Position numbers and translations under genes: made by a program. From Bacteroidota bacterium (GTDB lineage: Bacteria; Bacteroidota; Bacteroidia; Palsa-965): DNA of 64,000 bases. Shown here one piece after another: positions 33,440-42,293 of the stretch. Position 1 is the first letter of the stretch. Every line of letters starts with the position of its first letter. Location: contig JADBYT010000006.1 in NCBI GenBank assembly GCA_020402865.1, positions 1-64,000 of the forward strand, read 5' to 3'. Under the pieces are notes generated by a model that was given only the letters and a program-made list of their open reading frames with translations, made no database searches and was not told the origin of the DNA.

Positions 33440-36353
33440 TGCGCTGTTCATTATCCGATTTTGAAAATGGCACATTCATATACACACGCGTGCCGGCCGG
33501 CTGCTTATGTTCATCCGTCAAATCCTCCGTTTCGAAATAGTACGGAACAGATGTAAGATTACATAGCGTCTTCAGTCGCTCGGCTGTAATTCCGCTGCCT
33601 GCCGACTGATGATTAATTTCCCTTCGATGTTTTGAGGCTTCGCGCCCCACACCATTGTCTTCAATAATTATCCGAAGCCACGCGCGTTCTTTGTGAAGCG
33701 ATATGGTGATAAGTCCTTTATGACTGATTCCGATTATGCCGTGGCGAACCGCATTTTCGGCAATTGGCTGCAGTAAAAGCGGAGGCACCTGAATAAGCTG
33801 TAAATCGATATCAGGATCCTTTACAATTTCAAAATCAAAGCGATTGTGAAACCGTGTCTTTTCAATTTCCAGATAAAGAGCCAGCGACTCAAGTTCTTCA
33901 TGCAAACTAATCCAGCCGCTCGATACGCTTTCGAAATTGCTGCGCATGAGTTTGGCAAAACGACTTATGGTTTGCAGGGCTTCGGTTTGATTGGAGTTAA
34001 GCACATTACTTTGAATGGTATTGAGTGCATTGAAAATAAAATGCGGATTCATTTGCGCAGCAAGTACCTGCTGCCGGAATTCCAGCACCTGCACGCGAAG
34101 TTTATTCCTGCGCCGGATACGGTTTATCTGAAAGCGCACCAGCAGAAATGTGAGCAAAATGAAACTTACCCCTGTTAACACGATAAACCACCACGTGCGC
34201 CAGAATGGCGGGTGAATGGTAAAAGAAAACACAGCCGGCATATCGCTCCAGACCCCGTTTTCATTCTGCGCATACACTTCAAACTTGTATTGCCCGTGCG
34301 ACAAAAACGGAAAAGTAAGTTCGTGCGAGTTGGTATAAATCCATTCGTCAGAAGGTTTAAGCCTGTAACGATAACGCACATTCCCGCCCAAACGATAGGA
34401 CAAACCTGCAAAACTGATTTTGATATTTACCTGATCAGGCCCGAAGCCATTTTCAGTTTGTGCAAAAATCGTTGAATCATTCACAACTATTTTTCTGATG
34501 AGCACAGGAGGCGGTGGAAGTTTTTTCGAAAGGCTGCTGGTACTGCAACGAATAATATCCTGCCACCCTTTCAACACAAATGCCCCTTTCGATACCATGG
34601 GCCATTGCTTGCCGGGCGGCGCAAACAGATTGAAAAGTGTATATGGAAACACATGCACTGATTTCCCCATTACATGTATTGCACAAATCCCCTTTGATGT
34701 GCCTGCCCAGATCAGCCCTTTATCGTCAACCATCACCGTATGCACCAGCATCGAGGGTAAACCTTCTTTTAATCCAACTGAAATAATTTCCTCCGAGTCA
34801 TCAATAAGAATTCCTTTACCCAGTGTTGCCATCACACGTCTCCCGTCGGGCAAAACGGCAATCGAATTAATGCGCACATTCAATCTTTCATCACGATGAT
34901 TTTCGGAAAATAAACTATCTCCCTTCCGTAAAAGCAATCCGGTAATCGAGGCAATCCAATGCCGGCCCGATGAGTCAACACACATATCCGTAGGGCGTAT
35001 GCGCACACCATCTCTCCAATGAAAACGACTCAATGCAGCCGGCTGGTTAAGGGCAGCACTCCACGAGCTAATGACATAAATAGAGGTATCAGTCACAGGC
35101 AAAGCCCCAAGAAAATTGCCCAGGTTCAAATACTTCTGCTTCACATCCCGGCTGCTCATCTCAATCTCACTCAACCCGATGAATGAGCAAAACAAAATCC
35201 GGTTGTGCGTTTCGTCAGCCAGAAGCTGATTACCTGTACCCGACAGTTCACATACATTACTGATCTCCTTTCCATTATCGTACACCAGGTTGTTCTGTTC
35301 GTCCACATAATACAATACATCATGATAAAATGTCATCAACGGAAAAACCATTGCCGATAAAGCACGTCTTTCACACACTTTAATATCCACATCGGGCAAA
35401 TACAGAATACCCGTATTCTGTGTGCATAACCAGAAACCGCCTTCGTGATCTTGTCCAACTGATATTACAGACTCTCCCTTCAGCCAATACTCAGGCGTTT
35501 CGTGAAGCGCCATTCCCGGCCTGTGATAATACACGCCTTCCTTGGCACCCGTCCAGAAACCACCTTTGCTGTCTTCAAACAAACAAATTGGCTCTTCTGC
35601 ATACCTGCAAAAGGAGCCCACCCCTTCTTCAAACTTCAATACTTTAGTACGATAAATGAGCATCACATTCCCATCTCTGCGTTTCAATACATCTACTCGT
35701 CTGCTGAAATTGAAAGTAATTCCAACTGACAAAATCCGGTCCTTGCCATTCACACGTGAAACAATTTTACAATTTGTCGTTTTCGACTGATCAGTGTATA
35801 AATCTTTAATCCCAATCATTACCTGGCCTTCTCTGTTTTTTTCCATGTGTAAAACCTGATCGGCTTCAGCATGTACACCTCTCCATCTGGAAATAATGCC
35901 GGATACCGAAACATGGATAATGCCCGACGAAAGAAAACCAATATCAATTGACCCGTCCCTGTTTACGTGAAAAGTGAGAATGATTTCGGACCCTCTCAGG
36001 AAATTAGAAAGCTGCCGGTTAAATTTATATTCATACACGGTTCGGTTTTGCATGTAGCATAAGCGGCCGTTAAGTGTAACCATCCATATCTTACCTTCCC
36101 AATCTTCGCGCAACTGAAAAACCGTATTATCAGTTAAGCCATCGGCCACGGTATATACATCAAACTGGTAACCGTCATAACAGGCAACACCTCTGTCGGT
36201 AGCAAACCAAAGCAATCCGGTACGATCTTTCAATACGTCATACACTTCGTTTGACGGAAGTCCGTTCCGCATATCGTATCTCACAGTTGCAGGTTGATAT
36301 GCGTAAAGTCTGGTTACTGTAAAAAGCAGAAATAACAGAAATATACGGGGCAT
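33411..36353 (-). CDS. Sensor histidine kinase with Reg_prop propeller and Y_Y_Y domain (LytS type)
   Basis: 980 residues. Signal peptide, then a large periplasmic propeller (~25-620) of Reg_prop repeats (VYDVLKDRTGLLWFATDRGV, DWEGKIWMVTLNG, VDDKGLIWAGTSKGI). Y_Y_Y domain ~640-705 (YRYRLKPSDEWIYTN, LSHGQYKFEVYAQNENG). Membrane helix ~712-735. LytS-type kinase domain with phosphorylated His771 (MNPHFIFNALN), N-box AENAVRHG (~865-872) and G-box EDNGVGR (~898). A hybrid-like periplasmic sensor without its own receiver; the LytTR partner overlaps its 3' end. Ligand unknown, often a polysaccharide in this family. Confidence 0.93.
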   Translation of the reverse strand: MPRIFLLFLLFTVTRLYAYQPATVRYDMRNGLPSNEVYDVLKDRTGLLWFATDRGVACYDGYQFDVYTVADGLTDNTVFQLREDWEGKIWMVTLNGRLCYMQNRTVYEYKFNRQLSNFLRGSEIILTFHVNRDGSIDIGFLSSGIIHVSVSGIISRWRGVHAEADQVLHMEKNREGQVMIGIKDLYTDQSKTTNCKIVSRVNGKDRILSVGITFNFSRRVDVLKRRDGNVMLIYRTKVLKFEEGVGSFCRYAEEPICLFEDSKGGFWTGAKEGVYYHRPGMALHETPEYWLKGESVISVGQDHEGGFWLCTQNTGILYLPDVDIKVCERRALSAMVFPLMTFYHDVLYYVDEQNNLVYDNGKEISNVCELSGTGNQLLADETHNRILFCSFIGLSEIEMSSRDVKQKYLNLGNFLGALPVTDTSIYVISSWSAALNQPAALSRFHWRDGVRIRPTDMCVDSSGRHWIASITGLLLRKGDSLFSENHRDERLNVRINSIAVLPDGRRVMATLGKGILIDDSEEIISVGLKEGLPSMLVHTVMVDDKGLIWAGTSKGICAIHVMGKSVHVFPYTLFNLFAPPGKQWPMVSKGAFVLKGWQDIIRCSTSSLSKKLPPPPVLIRKIVVNDSTIFAQTENGFGPDQVNIKISFAGLSYRLGGNVRYRYRLKPSDEWIYTNSHELTFPFLSHGQYKFEVYAQNENGVWSDMPAVFSFTIHPPFWRTWWFIVLTGVSFILLTFLLVRFQINRIRRRNKLRVQVLEFRQQVLAAQMNPHFIFNALNTIQSNVLNSNQTEALQTISRFAKLMRSNFESVSSGWISLHEELESLALYLEIEKTRFHNRFDFEIVKDPDIDLQLIQVPPLLLQPIAENAVRHGIIGISHKGLITISLHKERAWLRIIIEDNGVGREASKHRREINHQSAGSGITAERLKTLCNLTSVPYYFETEDLTDEHKQPAGTRVYMNVPFSKSDNEQRNESNQGNTH

Positions 36354-36386
36354 AAAAAGAGCTTCTGGTTTACTGTCTTGAGTTAA

Positions 36387-37052
36387 TTATCGGACTTTCT
36401 CTGCTTTGGGTTTGTATTTTCCAATTACCAAAAGCACCACAGGCACACCAATTGCGGAAGGCAACAACCAAAGCCACAAAGGCGGAATAAAGGGAAACCA
36501 GTTATCATTATTCACTAAAAATGCCGTAGTGGAGGCAATGTAGCTGATTGACATGCCGCGAATGTGCATACGCAGCCAGTGTTTGGAGTCGGGCGCTTTT
36601 CGGTTGAATGTACGGTAGTAATCGTAACTCACAAACAAGCCAAGCAAACCAAATACCAGCGCCACAATTCCGAATGCACCGCCTGAAAGCATAATGCGGA
36701 GGCCCCAGCCAATAATACCCGCACTCATGGCTGCATTGCCAAGCACAAGCAACCAGTCGCGATAATCAGGTGGTTGTGGTGAGGTAATTTGTTTGCGCGA
36801 TAAAATACGATAGCCGCGTGCTGCTGATTCGAAGGTGATGAATGCAAGAAAAAAGAAAAACCATTTGTGAAACAACGCACCCACCAGCAATGCCGTGGCG
36901 CAGGATACTACCATTGACCAGAAATAAATTTTCCCGAAAATACGATGCAATCTTCCACCTTTTGAAGAAAACATGGCCAGCAATCCGGTAAGTAATGCCG
37001 AAAAGCCAGCCACAACATGCACAATAACAAGAATACGGTGGAGCGTTTGCAT
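36387..37052 (-). CDS. DUF2306-like integral membrane protein
   Basis: 221 residues from ATG 37052 (MQTLHRILVIVHVVAGFSALLTG). The longer frame (to 37196) would overlap the upstream gene and adds an unconvincing N-terminus. About six or seven membrane helices. The opening helix with HVVAG, followed by GGRLHRIFGKIYFW, matches the COG5395/DUF2306 family of predicted membrane proteins. Function unknown. Same strand as, and 43 nt after, the DUF1761 gene. Confidence 0.75.
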   Translation of the reverse strand: MQTLHRILVIVHVVAGFSALLTGLLAMFSSKGGRLHRIFGKIYFWSMVVSCATALLVGALFHKWFFFFLAFITFESAARGYRILSRKQITSPQPPDYRDWLLVLGNAAMSAGIIGWGLRIMLSGGAFGIVALVFGLLGLFVSYDYYRTFNRKAPDSKHWLRMHIRGMSISYIASTTAFLVNNDNWFPFIPPLWLWLLPSAIGVPVVLLVIGKYKPKAEKVR

Positions 37053-37095
37053 AAAAAGCCACCGGACAACTTGTCCGGCGGCTATAAATATAAGA

Positions 37096-37518
37096 TTAAT
37101 GCCAGATGGAAATGATAATGCCGCACAACACTGCACCCACAATATGGTAGCCGGCATCAATGCACCACAATTTAACCGACTTACCGAGATAGGCATAATT
37201 TATTGCCGTACAGGCGCCCATAAGCGCACCGCAAAGCAAACCTATTTTCAAGCCACTCATCACCGTTTGCGAATACAATGCGGAAACAAGAAACGCCGTA
37301 AGCATTGCCACGCCAATGGTTAACACCACCGTAAGCGACATAATTACGGGCATTTGTTTTTTTGCCTTTTCGGGATCAATGTTAATGTTGTGGCCTGCAA
37401 TCCATGCGTTGCCAAAAACAGGACGCTGATACCATACTGCACCTACTGCAAAGTAGGCTAAACCGGCAACGATAATAGCCAGCCAGTTGGCGTGTGAGAG
37501 GAAATGACTGAGGAACAT
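37096..37518 (-). CDS. DUF1761 family membrane protein
   Basis: 140 residues from ATG 37518 (MFLSHFLSHANWL). Four membrane helices; the N-terminal ANWLAIIVAGLAYFAVGAVW and C-terminal WCIDAGYHIVGAVLCGIII match DUF1761. Function unknown. Probably cotranscribed with the following DUF2306-like gene. Confidence 0.8.
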   Translation of the reverse strand: MFLSHFLSHANWLAIIVAGLAYFAVGAVWYQRPVFGNAWIAGHNINIDPEKAKKQMPVIMSLTVVLTIGVAMLTAFLVSALYSQTVMSGLKIGLLCGALMGACTAINYAYLGKSVKLWCIDAGYHIVGAVLCGIIISIWH

Positions 37519-37543
37519 CTGTAGTGCGTTTTGGTTTGTAACA

Positions 37544-37572
37544 GCAAGGTAAATCAATTCGGTTTACCTTGC
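37544..37572 (-). terminator. Terminator-like hairpin after the TPR-like lipoprotein gene
   Basis: Twelve-bp stem (37544-37555 with 37561-37572, one G-T pair) and 5-nt loop, 14 nt past the stop at 37586. The T-run is weak on the minus strand. Confidence 0.5.
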
Positions 37573-37585
37573 AACAATTCAAACC

Positions 37586-38731
37586 CTAATCAAAAAACGC
37601 ACTCACACGCGGATCTGCAGCCATATCAGGATTCAAAATGAAATAACCATACAAATCATTTTTATCAAACGCTGCCTGATCAATCATTTCTTTGGCTGTT
37701 TCTATTGCCTTGTCTGTATTATCCTGCCGCACGTATAATTTCAGCAGAAGTGAATATACTACCTGCCGGTGTTCGTTGCCCGTGGCTTTTTTTGCACGCA
37801 GTAAACTTGCTTCAGCTTTATCTATTTCATCAACGGCCACATACAATGGCGCGCGCAACAAATCGATCATCGGATCTTTCAGAATAGCTTCTGCCTGATC
37901 GCAGCATTTGAGGGCTTCGCGGGCATTGCCGCAATACGCATAAACCCGATACAACAAGAGACAGCGGGCATTTTTTGTTTTCGAAAATCCTTCCGTGCGC
38001 TTACGCAAACGCTCAGCCCGCATCGAATCGCCGGTAACTGCACAAACCAGCATTTCATACTGCTGAACCGTTATGGTTTCCTGCACCGGCGATGGAAGAC
38101 TACGAATAATGTTCATCGCCTCAGAAAAATCACCCTGATAAAGATTAATCTGAACAGCCCTGATACTGTTTGCGATCGCTTCTGTATTGATGTTCAGCGC
38201 ATCATTGCCCGGAAGCAGCTTGTTGTCATCAACAAATACCGAACGGTAAAAATCAACGATTGTTTCCGAAAACGACATACCCGTATTAAATAACATCAGG
38301 TCTGAAATAAGCAACCCGCTCGCGCCGGGCACTACATCAACAGAAAGATATTCGGTAAGGTTGCTGTGAAACGAACGGAAATAGTAGGTAGCGGTATCGC
38401 CATTTCTGACTGTATGCAAATGCTTGAAAAACTCGCGGTCAGGACGTTCAGCAAGCGTAATGATGACATTGTTTACTTCCTTTTGGCACTGCTTGCGCGC
38501 ATCTTCGGCAGCCAGCAAACTGGCCTTTACCTGTTTCACAAAATTATCCTGAATATGCTGCATGTGAAAATGAGCCATCAGAAATGAAGTATCAGCATTA
38601 CGGATCGCAAAGCCAAGACTGTCGGCAAATTTTGTGTAATCGGCTTCTGTGAACGTGCGCGGTGCGGGTGCATTGCTGCACGATTGAAACAGCAAAACAG
38701 CCACAAATGCAAAAACGAGTGTGCGTAACAT
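37586..38731 (-). CDS. Lipoprotein with TPR-like repeats, unknown function
   Basis: 381 residues. Lipobox LLFQSC (Cys18). The N-terminal ~25-200 is an alpha/beta region without a recognised family (FTEADYTKFADSLGFAI). The C-terminal ~205-375 is alpha-helical with TPR-like periodicity (YRVYAYCGNAREALKCCDQAEAI, IDKAEASLLRAKKATG, NTDKAIETAKEMI). Probably an outer-membrane or periplasmic anchored scaffold. Starts 34 nt after the ALDH stop on the same strand. Confidence 0.7.
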   Translation of the reverse strand: MLRTLVFAFVAVLLFQSCSNAPAPRTFTEADYTKFADSLGFAIRNADTSFLMAHFHMQHIQDNFVKQVKASLLAAEDARKQCQKEVNNVIITLAERPDREFFKHLHTVRNGDTATYYFRSFHSNLTEYLSVDVVPGASGLLISDLMLFNTGMSFSETIVDFYRSVFVDDNKLLPGNDALNINTEAIANSIRAVQINLYQGDFSEAMNIIRSLPSPVQETITVQQYEMLVCAVTGDSMRAERLRKRTEGFSKTKNARCLLLYRVYAYCGNAREALKCCDQAEAILKDPMIDLLRAPLYVAVDEIDKAEASLLRAKKATGNEHRQVVYSLLLKLYVRQDNTDKAIETAKEMIDQAAFDKNDLYGYFILNPDMAADPRVSAFFD

Positions 38732-38764
38732 TACTATGCGTTGAAATTTATTGTATTAATATTT

Positions 38765-40207
38765 CTAAAGTTTCACGCACACGTTTTTCGCTTCCGTGAA
38801 AAACCGGAGTGCCTCAAACCCGCCCTCACGGCCTACGCCCGATTGTTTTACGCCACCAAACGGCGTACGCAAATCGCGCAGCAGCCAGCAGTTAATCCAC
38901 ACAATGCCGCTTTCGAGTTTTGCGGCCACGCGGTGTGCGCGCGTAAGGTGTTGTGTCCACACGCTTGCGGCAAGTCCGTAGGGTGTGCTGTTAGCCATCA
39001 TCAGCACTTCTTCCTCCGTATCAAACGGCATGATGGTTACTACCGGCCCGAAAATTTCTTCCTGATTGGTGCGGCAGTTGTAGCTGAGTCCTTCAATAAC
39101 GGTGGGCGCAATGTACCAGCCGTTGCTCAGTTCGCCATTCATCATTACACGATGTCCGCCGCAGAGTACAGTGCCGCCTTCTTCTTTGGCAAGCTCTACA
39201 TACGAAAGTACTTTTTCCATGTGCGGCTGCGACACTACTGCGCCCAAACGTGTGTTATCCTCGGCCGGATTGCCGGGCACGAGTTGTTTCACACGCTCCA
39301 CAAATGCCGCTTTGAATTTTTCGTAAATCGGGCGCTCGATAAAAATGCGTGAACCGCAAAGGCAAATCTGCCCCTGATTGGCAAACGACGATTGCACGGT
39401 TGTTTTAAGCATCTGATCGAAATCGCAATCCGCAAAAATGATGTTCGGATTTTTGCCGCCGAGTTCGAGCGAGAGTTTTTTAAACATGGGAGCGGCTGTA
39501 GCTGCAAGTCCGGCTCCGGTTTTAGTGCCACCGGTAAACGAAATGGCTTTTATTTCAGGATGCTCCACAATGGCTTGTCCGGCACGGCCGCCCAGGCCGT
39601 GTACAATGTTGAGCACACCCGCAGGCAGTCCGGCTTCGATACAAAGTTCGGAAAGCATAAATGCAGTCATCGGTGTAATTTCCGAAGGTTTTGCCACTAC
39701 ACAATTTCCTGCAGCAAGCGCCGGTGCAATTTTCCACGTAAACAAATACAGCGGCAAATTCCACGGCGAAATGCAACCCACCACACCAATTGGCTGACGC
39801 ATGGTGTAGTTAATTGCGCTGTCTTCCATCACATGCGACTCGGCCGCAAAGTGCATAATAGCCGTGGCAAAAAACTCAAAATTGCTGATGCCCCGTGGAA
39901 TATCCACCGCACGTGCCAGCGACACCGGCTTGCCATTGTCTTTTGATTCGGCCTGCGCCATTTTCTCCATATCGCGGCGTATGAGATCAGCAATCTTCAA
40001 CATGATCTTCGCACGCTGCTCGGCCGGCGTAGCCGACCAGCCCGGGAATGCAGCTTTAGCCGCTTCCACAGCCGCCTGCACATCGCGGCTGTCTGAATCA
40101 GGAATAAGTGAATAGACGTGGCCGGTGGCAGGATGGTGGTTGTCAATATATGTTCCGCCTACAGGCGAAACCAGCTGGCCGTTTATGTAGTTGGCAAGGT
40201 GTTGCAT
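38765..40207 (-). CDS. Aldehyde dehydrogenase, ALDH8 / muconic-semialdehyde type
   Basis: 480 residues. NAD-dependent aldehyde oxidation. Asn150 (SPWNLP), Glu248 (LELGGKNPN) and nucleophile Cys282 (NQGQICLCGSR) are all present. The ICLCGSR signature and overall look fit ALDH8A1 and bacterial 2-aminomuconic / 2-hydroxymuconic semialdehyde dehydrogenases, which act in the kynurenine and catechol meta-cleavage pathways. No other genes of those pathways are in view, so substrate assignment is tentative. A TATCTTTA box lies 8 nt before the ATG. Confidence 0.85.
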   Translation of the reverse strand: MQHLANYINGQLVSPVGGTYIDNHHPATGHVYSLIPDSDSRDVQAAVEAAKAAFPGWSATPAEQRAKIMLKIADLIRRDMEKMAQAESKDNGKPVSLARAVDIPRGISNFEFFATAIMHFAAESHVMEDSAINYTMRQPIGVVGCISPWNLPLYLFTWKIAPALAAGNCVVAKPSEITPMTAFMLSELCIEAGLPAGVLNIVHGLGGRAGQAIVEHPEIKAISFTGGTKTGAGLAATAAPMFKKLSLELGGKNPNIIFADCDFDQMLKTTVQSSFANQGQICLCGSRIFIERPIYEKFKAAFVERVKQLVPGNPAEDNTRLGAVVSQPHMEKVLSYVELAKEEGGTVLCGGHRVMMNGELSNGWYIAPTVIEGLSYNCRTNQEEIFGPVVTIMPFDTEEEVLMMANSTPYGLAASVWTQHLTRAHRVAAKLESGIVWINCWLLRDLRTPFGGVKQSGVGREGGFEALRFFTEAKNVCVKL

Positions 40208-40327
40208 AGTGAGGGTAAAGATAGGGAGAAGATGTTTTCAATTTTATATTCCTCCTGCCACCAAATCTTCCCGTGTATAAACTGCTCCACCCGCCTGCCT
40301 AATCACATTTAAATATCAAAATACTGA

Positions 40328-40609
40328 AATGCGCGCTTTTCAAAACGTTTGCTTTGCAGCGCAATCAACTCAACATCCTTGCCGCTAAATACTACGAAAC
40401 AGGCTACGCTATCATGGGAATTTACAGACGAAACGATGGCTGTTTTTACGCTCTTTAATGCACAGGGACAGCAAGTTTCATCTCAGGTTCTTACTGCTCA
40501 AACAGGAACATTAGAAATTGATATTGCTAATTTGTCCGCAGGTGTGTATTTCTGGAACATTACTCAGAATAACTCCATTGTTAAGACCGATAAGTTGATA
40601 GTGTTTTAA
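40328..40609 (+). pseudogene. Remnant of a T9SS type A C-terminal domain
   Basis: The frame opens directly after a stop at 40325-40327 with no good start (first candidate TTG at 40349), and encodes ~90 residues matching the end of T9SS sorting domains (FTLFNAQGQQVSSQVL, LSAGVYFWNITQ, KTDKLIVF). It lacks a signal peptide and passenger. Most likely the surviving tail of a deleted secreted-protein gene; an ATG in another frame at 40329 stops after 19 codons. It is followed by a terminator. Confidence 0.55.
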
Positions 40610-40617
40610 TTAATACA

Positions 40618-40654
40618 TAAAAGGGTCTGATGTTCAAATCATCAGACCCTTTTA
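40618..40654 (+). terminator. Rho-independent terminator after the T9SS remnant
   Basis: Perfect 15-bp stem 40618-40632 with 40640-40654 and 7-nt loop, ending in a short T-run. Retained just after the remnant's stop and 15 nt before the next gene. Confidence 0.7.
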
Positions 40655-40669
40655 TGTAATTTTATTCGT

Positions 40670-41809
40670 ATGGGACGATTAGAGACCTCACTTACTTTCT
40701 TTTTTCTGCTGCTTCTGCGAATTTGTTCATCGCAGAATTTGGTATTAAATCCCTCTTTTGAAAGCTACGATTCTTGTCCCAACTATGCAGGGGGTATAAA
40801 CTCTATCTCTCAGTGGAATGAGATAAACTATTATTATTCTCCTGATTGTTATAATTCTTGTGCAGACAGTGGCGAATATGACTCGCCATACAACTTCTTT
40901 GGCTATCAAAAAGCATCACATGGAACTAGTTATGCCGGGATAGTAACATGGGTGAATAGTCTAGCTTCGTTACGTGAAACAGTTTGCGGTAGATTAGTTG
41001 ATTCACTCCCTCCAAATCACATCTATTGTATTGCTTTTTATGTAAATTTATCTGATAGTAGTGATTATGCTATTAATAGAATTGGGGCATTACTTAGTGA
41101 TTCAGCTTTTGACATTGCTACAGATCCACCTAACTGGATGTATGATATAGATCCAAGTATAGAATCTGACACCAATCTAATTCTCAATGACACTTTGAAT
41201 TGGATAAAAATTGAAAATAAATACACATCTCAGGGGGGAGAAATTAATATTATTATTGGTAATTTCAGAACAAATTCTGAAACAGAAGTAGAATATATAA
41301 ACTATTCTAATATACTTAATAATGAAGCCTACTACTTCATCGACCAAGTCTCCGTAGAAGAAATAAAACCCGCCCACGCAGGCAGCAACCAAACCATAAC
41401 CTCTGGCCAGCAAGTACAACTAGGCAACAATGTAACCGAAGATGCCTCCTACCAGTGGCTGCCAGCTACCGGCCTTTCTGACCCCACTGCGCCAAACCCA
41501 ATTGCACAGCCGTTTAGTACCACTACGTACACCGTCACCAAAACACAATGCAGTGCCGTAACAACCGATGAAGTGACGGTAACTGTAAATACCAACCCGG
41601 CCATTGTGGTGCAGGGAACATTCACGCTTCCACAGTTGTGCGCAGAAAATTCTACTGCGGAAATTTTTGATGCACGTGGCAGAAAGGTGTCTGCTTTTGC
41701 TACCTCACAAGAAGAAGCTTTAGTTGCACTTGCTCCTGGCATGTACTTTTTGCGTTTTCAATGTGTGAATGGCGATGTGATTGTGCGCAGGTTGGTGGTG
41801 CAGGAGTAG
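40670..41809 (+). CDS. Secreted protein with Ig-like module and degenerate T9SS tail
   Basis: 379 residues. Signal peptide ends ICSSQ (~22). N-terminal ~23-225 begins NLVLNPSFESYDSCPNYAG, a jelly-roll-like module often found at the start of Bacteroidota secreted and OmpA proteins, ending ...YYFIDQVSVEEI. Then a PKD/Ig-like module ~232-305 (GSNQTITSGQQVQLG, YQWLPATGLSD, YTVTKTQC). The C-terminal ~312-379 resembles a T9SS tail (IFDARGRKVS, LAPGMYFLRF, VRRLVVQE) but lacks the PNP turn. The first ~670 nt are very AT-rich while the rest is GC-rich like the surroundings, suggesting a fused origin. Confidence 0.75.
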   Translation: MGRLETSLTFFFLLLLRICSSQNLVLNPSFESYDSCPNYAGGINSISQWNEINYYYSPDCYNSCADSGEYDSPYNFFGYQKASHGTSYAGIVTWVNSLASLRETVCGRLVDSLPPNHIYCIAFYVNLSDSSDYAINRIGALLSDSAFDIATDPPNWMYDIDPSIESDTNLILNDTLNWIKIENKYTSQGGEINIIIGNFRTNSETEVEYINYSNILNNEAYYFIDQVSVEEIKPAHAGSNQTITSGQQVQLGNNVTEDASYQWLPATGLSDPTAPNPIAQPFSTTTYTVTKTQCSAVTTDEVTVTVNTNPAIVVQGTFTLPQLCAENSTAEIFDARGRKVSAFATSQEEALVALAPGMYFLRFQCVNGDVIVRRLVVQE

Positions 41810-41954
41810 CTGCAAAGAAGCTGCCCTCCTGCAATTTCACACCAACTGCCTGAACGGAAACGACGGACGTTTTTACGATGTAAACACACAAATTGCGTAA
41901 AACAGATATTCCACCAAAGTAACACCCGTCACACAACTATTCCCAAATCCCCCT

Positions 41955-41962
41955 TACCTTTG
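41955..41962 (+). promoter_or_regulatory. Promoter -7 box of the sulfur-detoxification operon
   Basis: TACCTTTG, a perfect TAnnTTTG match, immediately before the operator-like repeat. No TTG at ideal -33 spacing, as expected for a regulated promoter. Predicted start near 41968 lies inside the inverted repeat. Confidence 0.6.
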
Positions 41963-41988
41963 TATCGAAATATCCACATATCTCGATA
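41963..41988. promoter_or_regulatory. ArsR-type operator (inverted repeat)
   Basis: Two 11-nt arms, TATCGAAATAT (41963-41973) and ATATCTCGATA (41978-41988), are inverted repeats matching at 10 of 11 positions with a 4-nt centre. It sits between the -7 box and the ArsR ATG (41988), overlapping the predicted transcription start. The 26-bp length suits a winged-helix dimer, so autorepression is likely. Confidence 0.75.
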
Positions 41989-42293
41989 TGTCGTACCCGG
42001 CAACCGATACCGAACACCTCACCCGCCAGGCCGAGCTCCTGAAGGCACTCGCCCATCCGGTGCGGCTGGCTATGCTGGAACTGTTCAGTCTGGAGGGGGC
42101 GCTTACGGTGACTGAAATACACTGTCGGCTTAGGTTGGAGCAGGCGGCGGCATCGCACCATCTGGGTATTCTCAAAAGCCGTGGCATTGTGGCCGTGGAA
42201 CGCGAAGGGCGCAACTCGGTCTATCAGCTGCGGCATGGCTGCCTTTCGCAAATTCTCTTCTGCCTGAACCAATGTAACCCGCCCGCGAAATGA
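41988..42293 (+). CDS. ArsR-family transcriptional repressor
   Basis: 101 residues. Winged helix: LKALAHPVRLAMLELF, recognition region AAASHHLGILKSRGIV, wing VEREGRNSVYQL. Cysteines at 46, 85, 92 and 96 could serve as sensors. They are not placed like the two cysteines of BigR/SqrR (the position of the first is Glu here), so the sensing chemistry is open. Its stop overlaps the TauE ATG by 4 nt. It probably represses its own operon through the repeat at 41963-41988. Confidence 0.92.
   Translation: MSYPATDTEHLTRQAELLKALAHPVRLAMLELFSLEGALTVTEIHCRLRLEQAAASHHLGILKSRGIVAVEREGRNSVYQLRHGCLSQILFCLNQCNPPAK

Noticed and set aside
38741-39352. Plus-strand frame of 203 codons
   Set aside because: Antisense to the aldehyde dehydrogenase with complete catalytic residues.
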